This document shows positions 50,745-62,940 of a stretch of 64,000 nucleotides of DNA, piece by piece; the stretch's first letter is position 1, and each line of letters begins with the position of its first letter. Source of the DNA: Azolla caroliniana (lineage: Eukaryota > Polypodiophyta); the NCBI GenBank assembly GCA_043228905.1, contig JBHGNT010000001.1:17856001-17920000 (forward strand). Direction: 5' to 3'. A program made the translations under genes and the position numbers. Under the pieces are notes generated by a model. The model saw nothing but the letters and a program-made list of their open reading frames with translations. It was not told the origin of the DNA and ran no database searches.

Positions 50745-51234
50745 TGTCCCACGGGTGTGCCATGTGTTGCAGGTGGTCAGAGTATGAAAGATGAGTGGGG
50801 GGATGAGTCGGTAGTGAAAATTAAGTGATGAATATTAGTTATTAATGAGTTAGATTTATAATAGGAACGGACGGATCTGGAAGAGTGGCACCAATCCCGA
50901 TCCGGATTCGTAGCAGGTTGCCGGTATGGCACCGTTTTGTAATCAGAGCCAGATACCAATAAAAGGATTTGAAGAACATTGTATTAAGAGACGGAATTAA
51001 TATAAGTAGAGTTGTCTTTGAGATTATTGTGTATCCATGTACCTTCCGATCTATGTTTATTGTCTTATCTTACGCGTGTAATCAATCCGTGTGTGTTCAT
51101 AATCCAGAATCGATCCGGAATCAGACGGATAAAGGGATATATGTGCCAGAAGAATTCACCCCGTAACCACCCCTTTGGTGAAGTGATCCGGAAGGACACC
51201 TTGTGTTAGTGGCTGGTCCAACTCAGGATTAACA
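50745..51234 (+). repeat. Gypsy-1 3' LTR start merging into the copia E 5' LTR end
   Basis: TGTCCCACGGGTGTGCCATGTG at 50745 matches the gypsy-3 LTR start at 9525. Somewhere after about 50860 the sequence becomes the LTR of copia E, which ends GGATTAACA at 51234 just before a copia PBS. The boundary between the two is not visible to me. Confidence 0.5.
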
Positions 51235-51241
51235 ATCAAAA

Positions 51242-51253
51242 TGGTATCAGAGC
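51242..51253 (+). other. Primer-binding site of copia E
   Basis: TGGTATCAGAGC, a perfect initiator tRNA-Met type PBS. Confidence 0.9.
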
Positions 51254-51265
51254 GAAAGTGCAAAT

Positions 51266-53140
51266 ATGAAGGGAAGTGTGAGTGGATTTCCAAGAATGAT
51301 GCTCCTGGACCTGCACAACTATGCAGACTGGAAAATCAAGATGGAATATCTTCTCATCATCAGAGATCTGTATGAGCCCATCGACAGAGAGAAAAAAACT
51401 CATAGGGGGTTCTCAACATGAAGACGATGGCCACCATCAAACAATGCGTAGATGTCAGTATCCTTCAACATGTCACGAATGACACAAATGCCTATGAGAT
51501 GTGGTAGAAACTGTTAGGGTTGTACAAGAGGAAGAATGTCCTCAACAAGTCGACTTTGATGAGGAAGATCGTATGACTGAAGTACAGGTACGGAGAAAGC
51601 ATAGTGGAACACATCAACACATTCATGGGGCTAGTAAATCAACTTGTGGCAGCCAAGTTTCCCTTCGATGATGCTATGTAGGCCCTACTGTTGATGTGTA
51701 CTCTACCGGATAGTTACGAGAACTTGGTGGTGGCTCTTAACAACTCGTGTCAAGAAGAGAACTTGTCTCTACAAGTGGTAAAGAAAAATATCTTGAGCGA
51801 GGAGACAAGAAGGAAGGACAAGGGTGTCTTGTCCTGGTCGGAATCATACCGGTTGTCGGCTGATCTTGAAGGATGTCAAGCACGTGCCCGATATCAGGCT
51901 TAATCTAATATGAATTGGAAGAATGGACGATGAAGGCTATAGTGCTTGCTTTCGAAATGGAAAATGGAAGTTTTGTCGGGGAAACCTCATAGTGACCTGA
52001 GCATAGAAACAAGGCGCTCAGTATATGATGCATGCCCGATTGGGCAAGTCGGAAGCAAATGTAGCAACGGACTTGTGTGGAGAGTTATGGCACAAGAGTC
52101 TTGGCCACATGAGTGAAAAGGGAATGTGTATTCGAGCTAACTAGGAACTTCTCCCAGAAGTGAAAGGACTGCACTTGGACAAGTGTGTCGACTGCTTAGT
52201 CGGAAAGCAGAACAAAGATCCTTTCCACTCGAGACCATCAAGGAGAAGTGAAATTGCACTAGAACTAGTACACATTGATGTGTGTTATATAGATGCTCCA
52301 TCGCATCGAGGTGGATAGGATTTTGTGATGTTGATACATGACTATTGTTGAAAGTTGTGGAGTTCTGTACTAAAGTCGAAGGACCAAGTACTGTCATTCT
52401 TTGAGTTCCAGGCAAGAGCCGAAAGAGAGTCGGGCCAGAAGTTGAACGTTGCAAGGATTACTGCAAGGCCCAAGGTATTTGAATCGAATACACGGTGCCG
52501 AAGACCCCTGAGTTGAACAGGCTTGCAGAGAGGATGAATCAGATGATCATGGAGAGAGTAAGGAACATGTTGTCACATGCTAAGCTGCCGAAATCATATT
52601 GGGTTGACGCGATGTACACAGATGTTTATCTTATCAACAGATCTCCCTTGGTGCCACTGAAGCATGTGTCTAAGGATTAGGGGTCGAAGCTCAACAACAA
52701 GTCGAAACCATGCATATTCCTCGGGTACTCAGAGGATGAATTGTGCTACAGGTTGTTGGACTTAGTCGACAAGAAGGTAGAGAGGAGTCGGGATGTAGTC
52801 TTCTTGGAAGACAATACAATAGAGGGCTAGAAGCAACAAAAGTCGGAATCGGCTTCCCAGTTGACTCCTACTCCCACTGACTTAAGACTAGTCGAACTGT
52901 CACAATCGGTTGTTCGGAGACAGCTAGTCGGCACAACCGAATCCGAATCAGTCGACTCGGAGCAACTGACCAATACATATGAGTTAGAGTCAGCAAACCT
53001 ATTGAAGTCGATCAAGGAATATGAGTCGAAGTCGGCTAACCCTGAGCAACCGATCGACATGTATGAACCCAAGTCGAGAGAAGAGGCGGCAGAGACATCG
53101 GATAGGGAGGAGCCGACTCTTAGAGCCGACAGTCAATGAC
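51266..53140 (+). pseudogene. Copia E: gag and integrase fragments
   Basis: Gag starts at ATG 51266 (LLDLHNYADWKIKMEYLLI) and is readable to about 51840 with stops at 51506 and 51678. At about 51840 gag joins a protease/integrase segment (LSADLEGCQARARYQ), so the zinc knuckle and protease active site are deleted. Integrase has the HHCC region (ELWHKSLGHMSEKGM, DCLVGKQNK) and LAERMNQMIMERVRNML near 52518. An acidic linker (52861-53139, repeated ESADPEQ-like text) ends it. RT and RNase H are missing. Confidence 0.82.
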
Positions 53141-53390
53141 ATGGAGAATCAACAATAGATGATCCAAGTCGAAGATAAGACCGACTAGTCTGGTTGACTA
53201 GATAGTCGACATAGGAGTCGACTAGTCTATCTAACTAGTCGACTGTTTAACTGTTACTATTATAACTATAATCATAGGAATAATAGTAATAGAGGCTACA
53301 TTTGTAGATAGCCCATATGCGGTGTAGAACAGAATAGTGTAGAATAGAGCTTTTGTAGTGTAGAAAAGAAAGAGAGAAGAAGAGTGACAT
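53141..53390. other. Non-coding stretch with clustered ACTAG/GTCGAC palindromes
   Basis: Between 53177 and 53245 ACTAG occurs several times and GTCGAC at least three times, giving overlapping small palindromes. AT-rich LTR-like text (TTTGTAGATAGCCC) follows. It is probably what remains of the copia E 3' end, but no LTR pair could be matched. Confidence 0.35.
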
Positions 53391-54156
53391 TGACGTGGGT
53401 TTCCCCGAGTACGTGTTGAAATGGGCAGGACCACGGGGGTCTTGAACCAAGGAGTAAGAGGGAGTAGGAAAAGCGATCGTGACGGTGTGCCTAGTCAGTT
53501 ACCGGAGGCGGGACAACAAGTGTGTAGGATCGCGGAAGGAACCGTGTCATGTAGTTCGTAGGTAGAGCGGGAAACTAGTTACGAAGAAACAGAAATAGAG
53601 ATGAAAACCCGAAACGAGAAGAGATTGACTTGAACAATCGAAACAAATAGATTAAGGTAAGTAGAATAAAACCAGGCTCGACTGGTAGTAGAGTCGTGCG
53701 TTCTACGAGACACTTCCCCACTCACGCATGACACAGACAGATCAAGAAGCCTTTGGTCGGGAGCTCACGGGCTTCTTGCGCGAGCAGAGGCTTCATTTCA
53801 GAATTGTACACAAGACAGAGAGCAATCGAGATCGAGAAATCTTGGCCCACAAACCGACAACGCTTCATCCTAAAACACAAACCTAAAACAGGTTCCTCTT
53901 TTATAGCACAAGGGGAGACTGTTACATCGCGATCGGTGTCAGACATCCCCCCCTCATTCCTCCCATCAAATCCCCACATTCTCTCTATGCATGTGGGACT
54001 CTAAAGTACCCTTTAATTCCTCCCACCTAGTACTTACCAGTCCTATGCTATTTACATTATGTTTGTAGATATTTCTTGGTTCGTGTGTATCAGTGCACAC
54101 ACCCATTCACGCGCGCTTAGCCCCATTTCTCTTTATGGCCGGAATCCTTCACGACA
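53391..54156 (-). repeat. 3' LTR of gypsy-F
   Basis: The plus-strand end TTCACGACA (54148-54156) abuts a polypurine tract (54171-54157, minus strand TTTGGTGGGGGGTGG). The segment GACCACGGGGGTCTTGAACC (53431-53450) matches the reverse complement of the gypsy-2 LTR end. The left boundary at 53391 (TGACGTGGG) is approximate. Confidence 0.65.
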
Positions 54157-54171
54157 CCACCCCCCACCAAA

Positions 54172-56285
54172 CCACACATCCTCCGACATGTGCCAAGTAG
54201 TGCAGTGGGGGAGATTCCGGCCCAACCTTTACTCGTCTTCTCCCGATCCGTTGTTGGTTTGGTCCCCATCCAACTCCTCGCTGCCAATGATACCGTTCCC
54301 GGTCTCCAGATTCGGTTCCGCTTCATGTCTCTTCTTAAGGGCCTTCATCCATTTACCCACAACAGGAACCGCGAGCCTGATCCCGTCAAGCTCTGCCAGG
54401 CGGTACATGGCATTGTTGTTGGCGCACGTCACCATGTAGGGCCCGAACCATCGTCGTGCGAACTTCCGAGTCGACCGGTGCTGATTGTCCAGGTTGATGT
54501 CGTAAACCAGCACCCAGTCGCCTTCCTCAATCTTCCTCGGCCAGAGTCGGTGCATCTGATCGAACCAGGCCTTGTTCCCTTTCCTCGCTTCCTCCGTTCA
54601 CATCATCCCTCGTTCACGTCGCCACCAACATATCCTCTCGACGAAGTATCTCCACAGACAAGTCGACTGCCAACCATGAAGAGATTGTCCTTTCCACTGC
54701 CATGATCGGTTTTTGTCCGAACATAAGCTCAGCCGGCCTTTACCCAGTCACCGAACTATGCGTGGTTCGGTCCACGCAAAGTGCATAAGGAAGTAGTCTC
54801 GCCCAGTTCCTGACTCGTCTATCACACGATCGCACTAGTCTCGCCCAATTCCTAACTCGTCTGTCACATGCTCACATTAGTCTTACCTAGTTCCTGACTT
54901 TCCCATTCGCCTTCGGATTGTACGCCGTGGTGAGGGAAAGCTTTATGCCTAACCGGTCGAACAACTCCTCAGCTTCCTGCGCATGCAACTCCCCTCGGTC
55001 AGCCACGATCTTACCCATGCACCCGTATCGGCATACAACATTATATATTAGGAACTTGCATACGACCGTGGTTTTCCTGTTTGTCAATGCTCGGCCTTCA
55101 ACCTTATTTGTCATATCTTCTCTTGCTAGTTCTAGCAAGGGAAGATATGGCTGGCGGGTAAGTCAGGCGTAGCTCGTCGCGGTGTCGGATCACTAAGTGC
55201 ATCTGGCAGGTTTCACACATCGACACGAAGTGGTGTATGTCCTTATACATTCCCAGCCACCAGTACTTCTCTTTCAGCTTCTCGAACGTGACCCATGTCC
55301 CTCGATGTCCAGACCAAGGACTCTTGTGGAACTCCATGATCAACACCGATTTGTCTTCTTCCCGCATCACCACCCGGAGTGGGGCGTCGTTCCGCTTCTT
55401 CGAATGTCGCCAAATTTTCCCACCTCATAGGAAGAATTTGTAAGCTTTCTTTCGGAGTCGACTCGCTTCTTCTTTCTTACACGACCCGTCCATCATCATT
55501 GTGCTCAGGAATCTTTCGATCAGAACCCACTCCCCATCGTAGTCATCCTCGGTGAACTTGTCTAGGGCCGGACTTCTCCGCTAGTTCGCCAACATTCGAG
55601 CCGACTTGAAGAAGTCCATGCTAACCTCTCCGTTTTCCGACACCATGCCATCCTCATTCTCGAACCATGCCCTTGAGAGCATATCAGCCATAGTGTTTTC
55701 CTTTTTGGAGATGTGTGATGTGTCGTATCTCCGGATTCAGGGACTTGATGTACGCGATCCACCTGAGCATCGCCAGGTCTAAACTCTGGATCAGTAGGCA
55801 GTCCGCCTCGATTATTACTTCCATCCCGACCAAGTAGTCTTTATCGGCATTAATGGCCGAAACAATACCCCAGAGTTAACGTTTAACCTAGGCGTATCCT
55901 CGTTGCCGCTCGCTCAGCACCTTCGCACCGAGCCGGATGGGGAACCGTGTGTCACCCTCGTCTTCTTGATTAAACACCCACATGATTCCGGTCAGACTCA
56001 TATCCACCGTTATGTAAACCGGAGTTTCCGTCTTTTATATTGCTTTTCTGAGAGTCGGTGTTGCCGTCAGCCTCTCCTTTAGTTTCCGGACCGCCCCTGT
56101 GTGCTCTGGCCCCCTTTCGAACTTCTGACCTTTCTATAGCAACCCATAGAGCGGCTCGGCAAGGTGCGTGTAGCGTGGAATCCAAATGTGGTAGAAGGTG
56201 CACGCTCCAAGGAATCGCCAAACTTCCGTGACCAACCCATATTCCTCCGTCATCGCGGAGATGCCCTCTACCTTCCCCGGATGTG
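54172..56285 (-). pseudogene. Gypsy-F pol remnant: RT end, RNase H, integrase
   Basis: Minus-strand order: the RT end (56285-56100; KVEGISAMTEEYG, RFLGACTFYHIWIP), RNase H pieces (56050-55560, shifted several times), the integrase zinc region (HKSPWSGHRGTW ... CETCQMHLVIRH, about 55345-55190), the core with VADRGELHAQEAEEL (about 55010) and NPKANGKV (about 54905), and the C-terminal GPY-type module (WFGPYMVTCANNN, about 54450). It matches gypsy-2 throughout and lacks gag, most of RT and the 5' LTR. Confidence 0.87.
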
Positions 56286-57250
56286 GCGTCCTCGAGAGCG
56301 GGGAAAACCGGCGAAAGGGGGGGGTCAAAATGTGCATGTGCAATGTGTGTGCACACAAAGGCAATGAATTGTGCAAATGCAAAAGGAAACGGAAAAAGAA
56401 AGGGTGTAAAGGATGTTACGAAGCTCGTGTAAAAAGTAAGAGACAGGAGAGATAAAAAGTAGAGGGGAGACAGGCTAAGAATTTATAAAGATAGAATTAT
56501 ATATTAGATAAGAGAGAGTTAATGGCCTAGTGGATAGTCACATTGACTTCTAGCTAGCAGTGCACGGTACAAATCTAGTCTTATAGTGCAACGTGATTTA
56601 AGGAATTTTATTCCTTTTGCATTGAAGACAAATTTGGTGACCCCCCTTCTTCTTTTCTTCTATAAAAGGCGGTCGAGGGGGGCTCATTTGGGAGGATGTT
56701 TTGGGAACATGAGACTATTGCCATTTTTCCTTCAAAGCTCTTCATCTTCTTCTTTCACCACTTCTCTTCATCTCATACCCCTTCATCCCCTCATCGCAAC
56801 GTTCTCGTCTTCTTGGCGTCAGCACACGAAGTGCTCATGAGCCCAAGCCTCGTTGGTTCGACGCTGCTTCGCCCCGTTCATCGTTGTGAGCCATGTGCTC
56901 GCCGTTTGGGTGGTCGTGGTTCGTTGGGGTTGGCATTTTGGTGGTGCTCGTGTGTTCATCTTCGTCGTGTTCGAATTTGCTCTTGTCTCTAAGGGCAGTT
57001 AGTATTTATGTTTTGATTGAGCTTGTGGTTGACTAGAAGTTGCCATTGTAGTCAAACCCTATTTTATAAAGGGTCCTCTAGCATTGGGATCGAACACGTA
57101 TTTATTTCTTTGGCTAATATCATTCGTGTTTCTTTCTTCTTTCTTCTTTCTTTGTCCGCGTCTTCCTTGTACGTTAGGATGTCTTGTGACGAGGGAGCAA
57201 TTCGGGCATTCCCATGCACCTCTCCTCCTCATAAAGACGTACGAGCATTC
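56286..57250 (+). other. Non-coding flank with LTR-like promoter and tRNA-like module
   Basis: A tRNA-like module lies at 56515-56590 (A box TGGCCTAGTGG, B-box-like GGTACAAATCT). A TATA-like CTATAAAAGGCGG at 56661-56673 precedes pyrimidine-rich text, as in an LTR. Frames after 56690 have no recognisable domain. Copia G is inserted at 57250. I cannot assign the host element. Confidence 0.4.
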
Positions 57251-57956
57251 TGTGAGGAATCACCGCTTGGATTCACCTTCTTCGCTCGGCCACAACCGAT
57301 TAATCGCGGATCAATGTAGCAGAAAATAGGAAATACAGAGAAAGACGCGATACACAGGGATTAACGTGGAAAACCCTATACGGGAAAAACCACGGGAGTG
57401 CGAGACTCCGAACCAAACTATGCACAGAGAAATATACAATAGCAAGCTGCAAGGCAACGACCTTGAGCTCGCTGTCCTCGCCACAGGCGGCGGAAGTACA
57501 CAGAGGCGTCTACCTCTTCGTCTCTCTCGCGCTCTATCTCTCTCTCTCTCTCGGCTGCTCTCACTTCGCATGGGAAAAATGAGCAACAACATAAACTGTT
57601 TGCCCTAAGTCATATTTATACATATATGACTTTCGGGCTATTTACAAATATAGCCACAAGGGCTCTTAGCAAACATATTCACAAATATGTCCCCGCATCC
57701 GGATCCGTATCCGGGTACTCTTCATCCGGCTCCGTAACCGGGGTCTTCATCATCCGGATCCGTATCCGGGTACTCTTCATCCGGCTCCGTAACCGGGGTC
57801 TTCATCTTCCGGATCCGTATCCGGGTACTCTTCATCCGGCTCCGTAACCGGGGTCTTCATCTTCCGGATCCGTATCCGGGTACTCTTCATCCGGCTCCGT
57901 AACCGGGTACTCTTCATCATCCGGACATCCCATCCGGAGGGACCGAAATCCCAACA
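57251..57956 (-). repeat. 3' LTR of copia G (706 bp)
   Basis: On the minus strand it starts TGTTGGGATTTCGG and ends TTCCTCACA. U3 (57695-57925) has about four copies of a 60-bp unit with CCGGATCCG and CCGGCTCCG elements. The promoter TATAAATATGACTTAGGG is at 57600-57625 reversed, followed by a GAGA tract. Confidence 0.95.
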
Positions 57957-57966
57957 AACTCCCCCT

Positions 57967-60900
57967 TCACTTCGGCATGGGATGTCTCTCCAACCCGATC
58001 CTCTTCCGGCATGTTTCCAGCTTGTCGGGTGTGAGCACCTTGGTCAGCATATCCGACCCGTTCTCGTTCGTGTGGATCTTCGTCAGCACGAACTCCTTGT
58101 CTTCTATCCTTTCCCGGATCCAGTGGTATCTACGCTGGATGTGTTTCGTCCGGGAATGGTAGGCCGCGTTCTTTGCAAGGTGGATGGCACTCTGACTATC
58201 GCAGTAGAGTCGGTACTCCTCCTGCCGGATTCCGAGCTCTCTAATGAAGTCCTTCATCCATATTATTTCCTTGCCGGCTTCAACAGCTGCCATGTACTCC
58301 GCCTCCGTGGTTGACAACGCAACCGTCTTCTGCAGCCTCGACTGCCACGAAACGGCTCCCCCTGCATACGTCATCACATACCCTGATGTGGACCGGCTGG
58401 TATCTGCATCAGCCGACATATCCGAATCGGTGAAACCGTCGAGTTCGGGTTTACCGGAACCGAATCGGAGGCACACGTTTGCCGTGCCCTTCAGGTATCG
58501 AAGTATCCACTTGACCGCGTTCCAATGCTCTTTGCCGGGATTGCTCATGTACCGGCTCACCACTCCGACTGCGTATCCGATGTCCGGTCTCGTACACACC
58601 ATGGCGTACATCAGGCTCCCGACAGCTGACGCATACGGCACTTTCATCATATCCTCCTTTTCAGCCTTTGTCTTGGGACTTTGCTTGCTGGACAACTTGC
58701 AGTTTGCCGGTAGGGTTGATCCGACCGGTCTTGCTTCCGACATGTTGAACCGTTGAAGCACCTTTGTCACGTACTTCTCTTGTGACAGCCACAACTGCTT
58801 CTTGCTCCGGTCCCGGATGATGTGCATCCCTAGTATTTGCCTCGCCGGACCCAAGTCCTTCATTGAGAAGGTTCGGTGAAGAGCCTTCTTCAGCATCCGT
58901 ATCTTGACCTGGTCCCGTCCGACGATCAACATGTCGTCCACGTACAGGAGGAGTATTAGGAAGTCTCCTCCTTCGAACTTCTTCACAAACACGCAGTGGT
59001 CAGACTGCGTTTTGAGGTACCCTTCGTCGGTCATGAAGGAGTCGAATTTCCGGTACCATTGCCGGGGAGCCTGCTTCAGTCCGTAAAGGCTCTTCTTCAA
59101 CCGGCATACCAGGTGCTCCTTCCCTTTCTTCTCGAATCCTTCCGGTTGCTGCATGTAGATCTCTTCTTCGAGGTCACCGTGAAGGAATGCCGTCTTCACG
59201 TCCATCTGTTCTACCTCGAGGTCCATGCTTGCCGCTATGCTCAGCACCGTCCGGATGGAGGTCATCTTCACTACCGGGGCAAATATCTCGTCGAAGTCGA
59301 CGCCCTTCTTCTGCTGAAACCCCTTCACCACGATCCTGGCTTTGTATCTCGGGGGGTTTCCGGCATCTCCCGGTTTCAGCTTGAACACCCACTTGTTTCG
59401 AAGTGCCCGCTTTCCTTTCGGCAACTCCACAAGTTCATATGTGTGGTTCTCATGCAGGGAATCCATCTCGTCCTGCATGGCACTCAACCACCTGCGGCTC
59501 TGGGTGTCATGCTTTGCTTCTTCAAAGCTCTCCGGCTCCCCCTCGTCGGTTAGCAGCACGTGCTCTGGTTCCGGAAATCTCCGGGGGGCTCTCCTCTCTC
59601 TTAGAGGATATCTCCGTTCGGGAGCTTCGGTAACCGGTTCTTCCGATTCTTCTTCTTCATCCGAATCCATTTCGGGATCGGGGCCGGTTCCGGTATCATT
59701 TTCATCTTCTTCGGCCGGTTCTGTTTCTTCACCGTCTTCGGCCGGGTCCTCGAGTGCTAACCGGTCCCTTGCCGGTCGGGACTGCTCCTCGTAGAGTTGA
59801 TCCTCACCGGTCGACTTGGAGCTCTTCATCTTCTTCTCCGACTCCCAGTCAGCGAGTGTCTTGTTCTCCATGAAGATGATATCACGACTCCGGAATATCT
59901 TCTTGTCAACCGGGTCCCATACTCGGTAGCCGAACTCGTCGTCGCCGTAACCGAGGAATATGCATGGCCGGGTCTTTGGATCTAGCTTTCCTCTCCGGTC
60001 CTTTGCCACATGCACGTATGCGAGACACCCGAACACCTTCAGATGCCGGTAGGATACTTCCTTACCGGTCCACACTCTCTGCGGCGTGTCTCCGTCCAAA
60101 GGTACTGAGGGTGATCTGTTTATCACATATGTCGCCGTCGACATTGCCTCAGCCCAAAATCCCTTGGGTAATTTCGCATGTGCCAGCATACTCCGGATCC
60201 TCTCCATTATGGTCCGGTTCATCCTCTCGGCCAGCCCGTTCAGTTCCGGCGTCTTCGGCACAGTAAACTCGAGTCGGATTCCCTTCGAGCGACAGTACTC
60301 CTGGAACTGCCCCCGGTATTCCCCTCCGTTATCCGCTCGTATCGCTTTCAGCTTCTTGCCGGATTCCCTTTCCACTCTCGCGTGGAGTTCTTTGAAGACG
60401 CACAACACTTGGTCCTTTGTCTTCAACGGTGCCGTCCACAGCTTCCGGCTGTGGTCATCAATGAATGTCACGAAGTACTGGGCTCCGCCATGTGACTTCG
60501 TCTCTACTTGACACACGTCAGTGTGCACCAACTCCAATGGTGCGCTACGTCTCGTCGGTGGCCTTGAGTGGAAGGAGGTTCGGTTCTGCTTACCGGCCAG
60601 GCAATCGGTGCACTTCTCCAGGTGCACATGCTTCACTGGGATAAGGTTGTCTTCTGCAAGCCTCTTCATCCCCTTCTCACTCATGTGGCACAGTCTCTTG
60701 TGCCACAGCTCACCGGCAGTGTCGGCTGCCACATTCAGCTCTTCCGGACATAACCAGGCATTCATCAGGTACAGTGTGTTGACCTTCCGGGCCCGAGCCA
60801 CTATCAAGCTCCCCTTGCTGAACTTCATGACACCGTTCCGGATGCTACCCGTGTAGCCTTCATCATCTAGCCTCCCGGCCGAAATCAGGTTCAATCGAAC

Positions 60901-62043
60901 CTCCGGAACGTGTCGGACATCCTTCAGCAGCATTTTGCATCCGGTCGGGGTTGTTAACCACACGTCTCCTATGCCGGCAATCCGGCACGTACCTTCATTT
61001 CCCATCCGAACACAGCCATGCTCACCGGCTGTGTAGGATGAGAAGTATCTTCTCTCCGGGGTCAGGTGGAACGATGCTCCGGAATCGACCACCCAGGTCG
61101 TCTCATCGCCGGCAATGTTTAGTTCACCTTCTTCGGTGATGAGCATGATTTCTTCCTCACTTGCCGCGAGTGCCGTTGTTCCTTTCCGGTCCTGCCCTCG
61201 CCGATCCGAACCTCTCCGGTCCGTGGCTCCCCGGTATGCACCGTTTCTCTCCGGTGACTTCTTCGAGTCGGTGTCGTCGGCTCCGTTGTCTTTTCGGTAA
61301 TGCCGACAATTCTTTCGGAAGTGCCCCGGCTTCCCACAGTGGAAGCATGTGGGTCTTCCTCTTGACTGCGACCGGGTCCCCGACTTCTCCCGTCTTTGCG
61401 GACTCCGGTTCCAGTGTCTTCCCCGTTCCGATTCGGTAAGCAGCGCCTTCGAGTCGGAGGCCGGTTCTTTGTCTCTCCGACGCGCTTCTTCGTTCAAAAT
61501 ACTTGTCTTTACCGTTTGTAGGGACAAGTTGTCTTCCGTGCAGGAGGTGCTGAGAGTCACCACCAAGTTCTCCCAGCTGTCCGGTAATGTACACATCAGG
61601 ATGATGGCTTGCATTGCATCCTCCAACGGGAACTTGATCGCCGCAAGCTGGTTCACGAATCCCATGAACGTGCTTACGTGTTCCACCATACTCTCGCCGT
61701 CCCGGTACTTGAGATTCACAATCTTCCTCATCAGGGAGGTCCGGTTCAACGCATTCTTCCTCTCATAGAGGCCCGACAGCTTCTTCCACATCTCGTGTGC
61801 GTTGGTGTCGTTCGCCACATGTTGTAGGACGCTTACATCGACGTATTGTCAGATCGTCGCTACGGCTTTCCGGTTCAGGAGCTTCCACTCCGACTCAAGT
61901 ACCCCTTTCGGTATTTCCGACCTGTCAATCGGTTCGTACAGGTCCCGAACAATCAGAAGATCCTCCATCTTGATCTTCCAGTCGGCGTAATTCTGTGCAT
62001 TCAGCACCATCATCATCGGCTGCCCGCTGCCGCCGCCTTCCAT
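57967..62043 (-). pseudogene. Copia G gag-pol with premature stop at codon 65
   Basis: From ATG 62043 the frame has exactly the length of copia B (4077 bp with stop). TGA at 61851-61849 stands where copia B has CGA (Arg65), a CpG transition. From 61848 to 57967 the frame is open. CCHC knuckle, protease DSGAS, integrase Asp/Asp/Glu, RT YVDD and RNase H FTDSD are all as in copia B. It could in principle be mobilised in trans or by stop readthrough; neither is shown. Confidence 0.95.
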
Positions 62044-62057
62044 TTTCTGCAACAGTC

Positions 62058-62069
62058 GCTCTGATACCA
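62058..62069 (-). other. Primer-binding site of copia G
   Basis: The minus strand reads TGGTATCAGAGC, three bases inside the 5' LTR. Confidence 0.93.
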
Positions 62070-62072
62070 GTT

Positions 62073-62778
62073 TGTGAGGAATCACCGCTTGGATTCACCT
62101 TCTTCGCTCGGCCACAACCGATTAATCGCGGATCAATGTAGCAGAAAATAGGAAATACAGAGAAAGACGCGATACACAGGGATTAACGTGGAAAACCCTA
62201 TACGGGAAAAACCACGGGAGTGCGAGACTCCGAACCAAACTATGCACAGAGAAATATACAATAGCGAGCTGCAAGGCAACGACCTTGAGCTCGCTGTCCT
62301 CGCCACAGGCGGCGGAAGTACACAGAGGCGTCTACCTCTTCGTCTCTCTCGCGCTCTATCTCTCTCTCTCTCTCGGCTGCTCTCACTTCGCATGGGAAAA
62401 ATGAGCAACAACATAAACTGTTTGCCCTAAGTCATATTTATACATATATGACTTTCGGGCTATTTACAAATATAGCCACAAGGGCTCTTAGCAAACATAT
62501 TCACAAATATGTCCCCGCATCCGGATCCGTATCCGGGTACTCTTCATCCGGCTCCGTAACCGGGGTCTTCATCATCCGGATCCGTATCCGGGTACTCTTC
62601 ATCCGGCTCCGTAACCGGGGTCTTCATCTTCCGGATCCGTATCCGGGTACTCTTCATCCGGCTCCGTAACCGGGGTCTTCATCTTCCGGATCCGTATCCG
62701 GGTACTCTTCATCCGGCTCCGTAACCGGGTACTCTTCATCATCCGGACATCCCATCCGGAGGGACCGAAATCCCAACA
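62073..62778 (-). repeat. 5' LTR of copia G (706 bp)
   Basis: Same length as the 3' LTR, including the four-unit U3 array at 62517-62747. Flanked by the TSD CATTC. Confidence 0.95.
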
Positions 62779-62940
62779 CATTCCTGTTTGTGTTATCGTC
62801 CCCTTGTGTGTTCATCTTGCGTGCTCATCTTGCTTGTACCCATTTGATCACTTGGCTCGTGCGGTGATCTCAAAAAGTCGATGAGTCGTGATTAACGAAA
62901 GCCACCAGCCTCACAAAACAACGGGGAACTAGCCCTTGCT
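62779..62940 (+). other. Short non-coding flank
   Basis: Continuation of the sequence interrupted at 57250. No feature recognised. Confidence 0.4.

Larger units (their letters stand above)
57251..62778 (-). mobile_element. Full-length Ty1/copia element with one nonsense codon (copia G)
   Basis: Two 706-bp LTRs (57251-57956 and 62073-62778) differ by eye at one site (AGCAAGC versus AGCGAGC). The TSD CATTC is perfect (57246-57250 and 62779-62783). The coding part has the same length as copia B and differs by few residues, but the LTRs differ much more. A single stop at codon 65 is the only visible coding lesion. Confidence 0.97.
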
